Both the position numbers and the translations under genes were made by a program. This document shows, in pieces, positions 8,717-15,457 of a stretch of 64,000 nucleotides of DNA (position 1 is the first letter of the stretch; the number at the start of each line of letters is the position of its first letter). The stretch lies in contig NZ_JAHCMU010000019.1 in assembly GCF_018449435.1 (NCBI RefSeq), positions 1 through 64,000 on the forward strand, in the 5' to 3' direction. The DNA comes from Flagellimonas sp. 389. Its GTDB lineage: Bacteria > Bacteroidota > Bacteroidia > Flavobacteriales > Flavobacteriaceae. Under the pieces are notes generated by a model. That model worked only from the letters and a program-made list of their open reading frames with translations, did no database searches and was not told the origin of the DNA.

Positions 8717-9892
8717 ATGGGGATGTCGTCCAAAATAAGAAGGGTAATATTTTTAAGAAGCTTTTTGAGCAAGTATGACCTTTCGCCTTTTTATGAACGG
8801 CTAACCGGATTTAGTGGGGAACTTTACAATAACCCTGCTAACAATTCAAATTTCAACAACAACGTATTCTTTGTAAAAGATATCCCTGGTTATCTTCAAG
8901 CATATCCTCCCAAAAATCTCAAACTAAAAACAATACCCACAGTTGAAGGTTATCTAATTCGTTTTGATCATTTCAATACTTTCGACGATTATCTAGACCA
9001 AAGCTTTAGCCCAAAAAGCAAATCCAATTTTAGGAGATATACGAACAGATTGGAAAAGTGTTTTGACATACGTTACAAAATGTATTATGGGAACATTACA
9101 AAAGCTGAATACCATCATTTGTTCGATGTGCTAAAGGATTTGTTGGTTCGTAGATTTCAACAAAAAAAAGAAGCAAACTATGAGCTAGAACATCTAGGCG
9201 AGTTCCGTGCGGTTTTATTCGATTTGATTAGGAATAAAAAGGCCAATCTATTTGTGATTTATGACAAACACAGACCAATAAGCATAAGGATCAACATGAG
9301 ATATAAAAATATCGCCTACTATATACTTAGCTCTTATGATATTGATTATGCTAAATTCCATTTGGGTTCCATCGAAATGTTGAAAAACGCAGAATGGTTT
9401 TATCAACAAGAATTTGAAGCGTATGACTTATTAAAGGGGTATGGCTATTATAAAAAAAAATGGGCGACTCATACGTATTACTGTGAAAATCATATTATTT
9501 ATGATACGAAATCAATAAACTCTAGAATATTATCTTCATTTTTGATTGTATCGGGTTCGGCGTATCAACGATTGATCAAAACATTAAAATCCCTTAAGTT
9601 AGATGCACCCTATAAAAAACTCAAAAAGCACCTATTTACTTTACTTCATCAAAAAAATTCCCAAAAACCAACTTTGGTCAGTATCAACTATCTACCCATA
9701 GAACATGACTCACTCTCCCCTATCGATATAGAAAATGACAGCAACTATTCCTTTTTAAGAAAAACAGTCAACGATTTTTTATTTATCACCCAAGAATCCT
9801 TTGATGATATTACAATATACAAGTCTGAAAAAAAGCCATTTTATTTTCAAATTAGGGGAAAATCGAACGTAAAGACTTTAATGATACAATGA
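8717..9892 (+). CDS. CelD-like GNAT transferase, array paralogue 4
   Basis: 391 residues, fourth paralogue, full length. Shared blocks: VIFLRSFLSKYDLSPFY at the N-terminus, FVKDIPGYLQAY, KSKSNFRRYTNRLEK, YKMYYGNITKAEY, YDIDYAKFHLG (~207-217) and YYKKKWATHTYY near 243-254. The C-terminal domain holds YSFLRKTVNDFLFITQES and PFYFQIRGKSN. The start is 6 bases after the previous stop, so translation is probably coupled. A 103-base gap with a candidate promoter follows, the only such gap in the second half of the array. Confidence 0.7.
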   Translation: MGMSSKIRRVIFLRSFLSKYDLSPFYERLTGFSGELYNNPANNSNFNNNVFFVKDIPGYLQAYPPKNLKLKTIPTVEGYLIRFDHFNTFDDYLDQSFSPKSKSNFRRYTNRLEKCFDIRYKMYYGNITKAEYHHLFDVLKDLLVRRFQQKKEANYELEHLGEFRAVLFDLIRNKKANLFVIYDKHRPISIRINMRYKNIAYYILSSYDIDYAKFHLGSIEMLKNAEWFYQQEFEAYDLLKGYGYYKKKWATHTYYCENHIIYDTKSINSRILSSFLIVSGSAYQRLIKTLKSLKLDAPYKKLKKHLFTLLHQKNSQKPTLVSINYLPIEHDSLSPIDIENDSNYSFLRKTVNDFLFITQESFDDITIYKSEKKPFYFQIRGKSNVKTLMIQ

Positions 9893-9959
9893 CTTGGTTC
9901 ATGTATCGAATTTTAGGCCATCATATGGAAAAATCTAATGAAATCCGCTACTTTGCGGT

Positions 9960-9967
9960 TACCTTTG
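9960..9967 (+). promoter_or_regulatory. Candidate internal promoter (-7 box) in the paralogue array
   Basis: TACCTTTG fits the TAnnTTTG consensus and lies 28 bases upstream of the ATG at 9996, inside the largest gap of the six-gene array. A TTG -33 box at the usual spacing is not evident. It could allow the last two paralogues to be expressed separately. Confidence 0.4.
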
Positions 9968-9995
9968 GATTATCTTTTTACAAACCCAACAAGAT

Positions 9996-11213
9996 ATGAG
10001 GTTTCTGAAGAAAGCAAAATATGTTCGACTTTGCTACTTTTTCGATTTTTTCCTAGAAGGTAACGACTTTCCTTCATTTTACCGAAAAATTACCGAAGTA
10101 CTTTCAAAGAAAGTAGTCTATACTTCTCAAAATAAAGAAGTGCCAGAATTTGAAAACAAGGCCTATTCCATCTATGATATGCCAGATTATTTCAAAACGG
10201 AAATCGAATCAAAGGATAGCTCAATTAGTATACTGGACATTCCTTTATATACTGGCTATTTAATCAATCTCAATTCCTATAAAGATTTTGAGGACTATAT
10301 GGACACTAAAGTTCGCAAGGCCCGTTGCTCCCAATTACGTAGATACCGCAAAAGGTTGGATTTGTGTATCAGACCGGTATACAAGATTTATTATGGGCAA
10401 ATTGAAAAGGAAGAATATAACCGTCTTTTTAATACACTCTTAAAGATGACGGAAAGGCGATTTATCCAAAAAAAGGAAAGGAACTTCGAATTGCCCTTTT
10501 TAGAAACATATCGTGCAACGATGTATCCGTTGATTTTGGAGAAAAAAGCCAGCATCTTTGTAATCTATGATGGGGAGAAACCGATAAACATATCATTGAA
10601 CTTTATTGATGAACATATTATTTTTCATTGGAACAGTTGCTATGACATTGACTACTGCATGTTTAACCTTGGACATATAAATATGGTCAACCATGTAAAA
10701 TGGGCATATGAGAACAATTTTAAGCTCTTTGACATGGGAAGAGGAGATTTTTTCCATAAAAGAAAATGGGTTGACCAGACATATATTTATGAAGAGCAAC
10801 TTATTTATGATTCCAAATCCTTACATGCCATGATCTTGGTATATGTAAGGCTCGCCTTCCTAAAACTAAGGTATAGTGTTATACAGGTTCTTAAGAAACT
10901 AAAATTTCATTTATGGTATGGGAAATTTATAAAATACCGTTACCGCAACTCACATGAGTTCAAAAATCTTGTAAGAAAAGAGGAAGTAAGAATAATTGAT
11001 GATAATTTTAAAATGCCTTCAATAAATAAATTAAAGCGAATACCAATCGACAATATTCAGGACTCTTTCATAATAAATTCCATAAACTATTTCATTCATA
11101 AAAATCAAGAATATGTACAAGAAATAGAGGTTTACTTAGAATTAAAAAACCCCAGTTGTTATTATCTAAAAAGCAATAAAAGAATACAAAAGGTTTTAAT
11201 AACCTCAATTTGA
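9996..11213 (+). CDS. CelD-like GNAT transferase, array paralogue 5
   Basis: 405 residues, fifth paralogue, full length. N-terminal CYFFDFFLEGNDFPSFY, then YSIYDMPDYFKT, RCSQLRRYRKRLD, YKIYYGQIEKEEYN, the core YDIDYCMFNLG (~215-225) and FFHKRKWVDQTY near 250-261. In the core, CM replaces the usual SK or AK after DIDY. The C-terminal domain is more diverged (SFIINSINYFIHKNQEY and PSCYYLKSNKR) but recognisable. It may have its own promoter at 9960-9967. Cytoplasmic; substrate unknown. Confidence 0.7.
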   Translation: MRFLKKAKYVRLCYFFDFFLEGNDFPSFYRKITEVLSKKVVYTSQNKEVPEFENKAYSIYDMPDYFKTEIESKDSSISILDIPLYTGYLINLNSYKDFEDYMDTKVRKARCSQLRRYRKRLDLCIRPVYKIYYGQIEKEEYNRLFNTLLKMTERRFIQKKERNFELPFLETYRATMYPLILEKKASIFVIYDGEKPINISLNFIDEHIIFHWNSCYDIDYCMFNLGHINMVNHVKWAYENNFKLFDMGRGDFFHKRKWVDQTYIYEEQLIYDSKSLHAMILVYVRLAFLKLRYSVIQVLKKLKFHLWYGKFIKYRYRNSHEFKNLVRKEEVRIIDDNFKMPSINKLKRIPIDNIQDSFIINSINYFIHKNQEYVQEIEVYLELKNPSCYYLKSNKRIQKVLITSI

Positions 11214-11245
11214 AACTGTCTTAAGATGGATAGCCGATAAATTTC

Positions 11246-12436
11246 ATGAAAAATCTAGAATTCTTTTCTTATCTAATAAAGACAAAAAAGGTCTCAGAAA
11301 TCTGTTCAGAGATCCTTTATTTAGGAGAACAAGTTAGCTTAGGAAATATCGATACCCAAACGAGCGATCCATACTCCAAATCTGTCCATTCCTTGAGATT
11401 GACCCCTAGTTACTTTAAGTTCAACCTTAGGAACAAAGAATATAGGACAAAGGCCATTGCCCAACAAAATTGGGGCTATTCCGTTTTTCTGAATTCAGTT
11501 AAAACAATCGATGAGTATTTGGATTTTCAGTTTAAATCGAAGTATCGAAGTATCATTCGAAGGTACGTGAGACGACTGGAAACTTGTTTCAACATTGAAT
11601 ATCGACTTTATCATACAAAAATTGAAAAGGACGAATATTACTTCTTAATGGAGGCATTGTATAATATGCTCACCAAGAGATTCAAACAGCGTGATGAGAT
11701 TCACAAAAATATAGGCGAGTGGGATGACATTTTGGAGCGAACATTGCCACTTATCATTTCTGGGAAAGCATCTTTGTTTGTAATCTATAATGGTGATGAG
11801 CCTATTGAAATATCACTCAATTATCATTTTGATAAAATTCTTTTTAGCACTATTTCTTCTTATGATATTGATTATTCCAAATTTGGTTTAGGGCATGTGG
11901 AAATATACAAGCAACTCGAATGGTGCTTAAAAAACGATTACATTTTATTTGAAATGGGAGTTGGCGGAATGGACTATAAGCGAAGATGGTCAAATAACAT
12001 CTATAATTATGAACATAGAATAGTATATAAGAAACCTTCCTTAGGTGTAAATCTACAAGCTGCATTCGAAATAAATAAAATAAGGCTTAAAGAATACTTA
12101 AAGACTAAAAAACTGAACACATTGAGAGACAGGTTTTTTGAATTGGCTAAAAAGAATCGCAGCACAACCTTGTTAAACAATCCTGATTTTGGTATATCCA
12201 AAATAAAAGATTCGGAAAGTAGCACACTGATTAAAAATCTATTGCAAGTTGATTTTAAATCAACCGATTATTCATTTCTAAAAAAGTATGTAAATGATTT
12301 CCTATATTCAACAGAAGAACATGTTTTCGATGTGAAAGCTTTCAAGGTTATTAACAAAGATATTTTTCTTATCAAAGGGAAAAATTATTCACAAAAAATC
12401 ATGAAAGAAACTGAGCGAAAATCAATAAGATTTTAA
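11246..12436 (+). CDS. CelD-like GNAT transferase, array paralogue 6
   Basis: 396 residues, last of the six, full length. The N-terminus is the most changed after that of paralogue 1 (LEFFSYLIKTKKVSEI). Shared blocks are KYRSIIRRYVRRLET, YRLYHTKIEKDEYY (the usual YYG becomes YHT), core YDIDYSKFGLG (~206-216) and MDYKRRWSNNIYN near 240-252. C-terminal domain: YSFLKKYVNDFLYSTEEH and IFLIKGKNYSQKI. It begins 32 bases after paralogue 5 and ends 82 bases before the convergent OmpA gene, closing the block. No terminator hairpin is obvious in that gap. Confidence 0.7.
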   Translation: MKNLEFFSYLIKTKKVSEICSEILYLGEQVSLGNIDTQTSDPYSKSVHSLRLTPSYFKFNLRNKEYRTKAIAQQNWGYSVFLNSVKTIDEYLDFQFKSKYRSIIRRYVRRLETCFNIEYRLYHTKIEKDEYYFLMEALYNMLTKRFKQRDEIHKNIGEWDDILERTLPLIISGKASLFVIYNGDEPIEISLNYHFDKILFSTISSYDIDYSKFGLGHVEIYKQLEWCLKNDYILFEMGVGGMDYKRRWSNNIYNYEHRIVYKKPSLGVNLQAAFEINKIRLKEYLKTKKLNTLRDRFFELAKKNRSTTLLNNPDFGISKIKDSESSTLIKNLLQVDFKSTDYSFLKKYVNDFLYSTEEHVFDVKAFKVINKDIFLIKGKNYSQKIMKETERKSIRF

Positions 12437-12518
12437 AAGTCACATGTTCTTTCTATTTCAAATATTCAGATTTCAACTTCAACGAATTTATTATATTTAT
12501 CAATTGTTTAAGGGTCGA

Positions 12519-13697
12519 TCAAAAAGCCACTATTGTGATTTCCGAACGCCTGTTATGACTGTGCTTTTCTTCTGAACAAGGGGTGGCATCATCACATTCG
12601 TTCACCAATTTAGATTCCCCAAAAGCTCCAGACTTTATTCGTTCTTCAGGTATTCCTTTGGATATGACATAATCCACTGTGCGTTTAGCCCTTCGTTCCG
12701 ATAGCCATTGATTGTATTCATTTGTTCCCCTGGAATCGGTATGAGCGCCAATTTGAACTATCAATGTTGGCGTGTTCTCCAAAATCTCAACAAGCTTGTC
12801 CAAAAGCATTTTGTCGTTCTTGGTCAAATAGGATGAGTTTAGTTTAAAATATACACTGCCCAATTTTTCAATTTCGTTCATGATTTTTGAACGTTCGGCG
12901 TCTTCGGCTGCTTTTCTTGCTTTTTCTTCGGCTGCTAGCCGTGCTGCTTCTTTTTCTTGTTCCAACTGCTCAGCTAATCGTCTAGCTCGCTCATCTGCTT
13001 CCTGTTTGGCATCAATAGAATCTTTAACACGTTGTTGTTGCGCTTCTACCTCTTTTAAGTAAGCAAGCTTTTCTTCTCCCTTTCTGGAAAGTCCTTTTTC
13101 AACGTTGAAGCGGTAAGCCACACCAACTGCGTGTTGTACATGGTTCGTAGAATTTTCAGTGTTCATGGTCCACTTACCCGTAGAATTGAAATCTAATCCC
13201 CAATGGTCGGAAAACCAAGTCCTAAACCCCACAATGGCATTATACGTCCCCCTACCTTGATTATTTGCATCGGTATATCCTGCCCCAATACCCACGTATG
13301 GATCAAAAAAACCAGTATCTCCCAATATTTTATTCAAATCATAGCTTACCCTAAAATCCAATCCAAAATAATCCACGTCCTCCGTAGCGATAATATCGTC
13401 AACTACTTTTCCTTCGTTGTACCTGTTATAACTTCCAATGGCTTCTAAGCCCAAGCCATTTTTAAAGTACCGTCCTACACTTATTCTTGATGGGTAGGGA
13501 ACAGTATTCCATCCTTCCTCAAAGTCAAAAAGCTCTCTAAATTCATCGCCCGAGTCATCAACAAAATTGGTTCCCAATGTAACCATCCAAAAGCTTTCAG
13601 CTACACTATCTTTTTTGGTAAGTTGTAACTCTTGAGCGGTTAGAACAGACATAAACAAAAACGACAACAGCAAAATAATTGGTTTTGCGGCTTTCAT
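12519..13697 (-). CDS. OmpA family outer-membrane protein
   Basis: 392 residues. A signal peptide (~1-21, ending LTAQ) is followed by an outer-membrane beta-barrel domain (~30-195: FEAIGSYNRY-type strands, YVGIGAGYTDANNQGRG, WGLDFNSTGKW). A charged Ala/Glu/Arg-rich coiled coil at ~205-270 links to a C-terminal OmpA domain (about 278-392) with VYFKLNSSYLT, IGAHTDSRGTNEYNQWLSER and FGESKL, the residues that bind diaminopimelate of peptidoglycan. The conserved NRRSEI sequence closes the domain. It should tie the outer membrane to the wall. It is transcribed alone, convergent with the array, and a -7 box lies 27 bases upstream. Confidence 0.92.
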   Translation of the reverse strand: MKAAKPIILLLSFLFMSVLTAQELQLTKKDSVAESFWMVTLGTNFVDDSGDEFRELFDFEEGWNTVPYPSRISVGRYFKNGLGLEAIGSYNRYNEGKVVDDIIATEDVDYFGLDFRVSYDLNKILGDTGFFDPYVGIGAGYTDANNQGRGTYNAIVGFRTWFSDHWGLDFNSTGKWTMNTENSTNHVQHAVGVAYRFNVEKGLSRKGEEKLAYLKEVEAQQQRVKDSIDAKQEADERARRLAEQLEQEKEAARLAAEEKARKAAEDAERSKIMNEIEKLGSVYFKLNSSYLTKNDKMLLDKLVEILENTPTLIVQIGAHTDSRGTNEYNQWLSERRAKRTVDYVISKGIPEERIKSGAFGESKLVNECDDATPCSEEKHSHNRRSEITIVAF

Positions 13698-13723
13698 AAT
13701 TAGTGATTTGAGGATTATCCCAA

Positions 13724-13731
13724 CAAAATTA
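13724..13731 (-). promoter_or_regulatory. Candidate -7 element for the OmpA gene
   Basis: Minus-strand TAATTTTG matches TAnnTTTG, with its downstream edge about 27 bases from the ATG at 13697, a normal leader length in this phylum. The -33 box is not clear. Confidence 0.4.
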
Positions 13732-13815
13732 ATTCTAGCTTATGTAACCCTATGCTTTATACTTTCAAGTGCTGCAATTATCGATGAGTGGACAAAAACA
13801 GAGGCTTTATAGACT

Positions 13816-14277
13816 TTAAAATTCTGTTTTTTCGAAAGATACCGGTTTTAGAACAGTAGGTGTTTTATAGAGATAAAAAGGATATGTAATAATTTCAGAT
13901 GTAGATTTATTCTTTTGATAATCAGGTATTTTCACAGTGATTATCATTTTATCTTCAGGTGTTTCCGTTTTCGACAAAACCGGAAGTCCCCCTCCTTTCT
14001 GCTCGCCCATACATATGATGACGACCATGTTTTGGGAAAAATCTATAGTTGGTACAGGAAGTCCAGGTTTTCTGGTTCTATTGATTTTTGAATAGAATTT
14101 ATTCAAAGATTTGGTATCCTTTATCACCATTGCATCATATTCTAAGATACCACTATAGTTGTCCTGATCTATCAAAACAATATCAGCATCTTGTTCAGAT
14201 GATTCTGCCGTACCTGCATTTTGCGCTTTGCAAGAAACCAACGAAACGAGAATGTACAGTAAGAGAAACCTTTTCAT
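13816..14277 (-). CDS. Lipoprotein of unknown function
   Basis: 153 residues from the ATG at 14277. The frame is open further upstream, but this start gives a clean lipoprotein signal peptide (MKRFLLLYILVSLVSCK, lipobox LVSC) and begins 10 bases after the bshA stop. The mature part contains VVIICMGEQKGGGLP followed by strands, a pattern reminiscent of PrcB-like beta domains, but I cannot assign it firmly. It is the last gene of the long minus-strand string that begins with the amidase at 24229. Confidence 0.75.
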   Translation of the reverse strand: MKRFLLLYILVSLVSCKAQNAGTAESSEQDADIVLIDQDNYSGILEYDAMVIKDTKSLNKFYSKINRTRKPGLPVPTIDFSQNMVVIICMGEQKGGGLPVLSKTETPEDKMIITVKIPDYQKNKSTSEIITYPFYLYKTPTVLKPVSFEKTEF

Positions 14278-14287
14278 GACAATCAAT

Positions 14288-15436
14288 CTAATAGGAATTC
14301 TTAAATCTAGACTTATAGGCCTTCTCATAGACCTCTTCGTACAAGGGTAAAATGTTAAGGATATCAAACTTAGAAGCTACCTCGTAAGCATTTTCCTTAA
14401 ACTCATTTAATATATCATCATCCTTTAAAACATATAAAGCTTTTGAGGCCATTTCGGTAACGTCGCCCACATCTGCAAGAAATCCAGAAACCCCTTGCTT
14501 GTTAACTTCTGGGATTCCACCTGTATTACTTGAAATCACAGGAACCCTATTGATCATAGCCTCAAGAGCTGCTAAACCAAAACTTTCTGATTTTGATGGT
14601 AACAGGAATAAGTCCGAAAAACACAAAATCCTATCGATTTCATTGCTATTGCCCAAGAATATAACTTTACTTTTTATCCCCAAATCATCACAGAGCTTCT
14701 CGGCCATCTCCTTCTCGGGTCCCTCGCCTACCATGATTAGTTTTGCCGGAATCTCTTTTTGGATACGGTCAAAAACATGGATCACATCCGGTATATGCTT
14801 TACTTTTCTAAAGTTACTGATATGGGTTACTATCCGCTCATCATCATCGGCCATCAAAGAGCGTTGACAATCGGTATATTCCGTACTGTATTTTGTTGTA
14901 TCAATAAAATTGGGAATGACCTCTATTTCTTTTTGGATATCAAAAATATTCAAAGTGCTTTGTTTCAGGTTTTCCGAAACCGATGTGACCACATCAGATT
15001 TATTAATACTGAACGTAACCGCTGGCTTATAGAAAGGATGTTTTCCAACCAATGTTATATCGGTACCGTGCAGTGTTGTGATCATAGGAATGTAGATACC
15101 TTCTTCCAATAACATCTTTTTGGCCATGTACCCTGCATAAGCATGCGGAATAGCGTAATGTACATGCAAAAGCTCTATTCCAAAAAGCTTTATGGTATCC
15201 ACCAATTTACTGGATAGTGCCAACTCATAAGGTTGGTACCTAAAAAGCGGATATTCTGGAACATTGACCTCGTGAAAGTGGATATTGTTGTTTAAAAGGT
15301 CTAGACGCACTGGCTGTTTATAGGTAATGAAGTGGACTTCATGCCCTCTTTCCGCCAAAGCTATGCCCAATTCCGTGGCTACAACACCACTGCCACCAAA
15401 GGTTGGATAACAAACTATTGCTATTTTCATATTCAC
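14288..15436 (-). CDS. bshA: N-acetyl-alpha-D-glucosaminyl L-malate synthase BshA
   Basis: 382-residue GT4 glycosyltransferase that joins GlcNAc from UDP-GlcNAc to L-malate, the first step of bacillithiol synthesis. The N-terminus (MKIAIVCYPTFGGSGVVATE) is highly characteristic of BshA, with HVHYAIPHA (~94-102), HGTDITLVG (~124-132) and the nucleotide-sugar region SKSESFGLAALEAM with E-x7-E geometry near 280-290. Length is typical. Translation may begin at either of two closely spaced ATGs (15436 or 15430). It starts 21 bases after the NagZ/beta-lactamase stop and is probably in the same transcript. The bshB and bshC genes are not in the window. Confidence 0.95.
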   Translation of the reverse strand: MNMKIAIVCYPTFGGSGVVATELGIALAERGHEVHFITYKQPVRLDLLNNNIHFHEVNVPEYPLFRYQPYELALSSKLVDTIKLFGIELLHVHYAIPHAYAGYMAKKMLLEEGIYIPMITTLHGTDITLVGKHPFYKPAVTFSINKSDVVTSVSENLKQSTLNIFDIQKEIEVIPNFIDTTKYSTEYTDCQRSLMADDDERIVTHISNFRKVKHIPDVIHVFDRIQKEIPAKLIMVGEGPEKEMAEKLCDDLGIKSKVIFLGNSNEIDRILCFSDLFLLPSKSESFGLAALEAMINRVPVISSNTGGIPEVNKQGVSGFLADVGDVTEMASKALYVLKDDDILNEFKENAYEVASKFDILNILPLYEEVYEKAYKSRFKNSY

Positions 15437-15457
15437 AAATCTAATGTAATTTACGAT

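Noticed and set aside
5195..12436. Toxin-immunity or antigen-cassette reading of the six-gene array
   Set aside because: All six are full or near-full GNAT-like enzymes with conserved core motifs and no signal peptides; no toxin, recombinase or invertible elements are present.
12880..13062. Short Ser/Ala-rich plus-strand frame inside the OmpA gene
   Set aside because: It is antisense to the Ala/Glu/Arg coiled coil and low in complexity.
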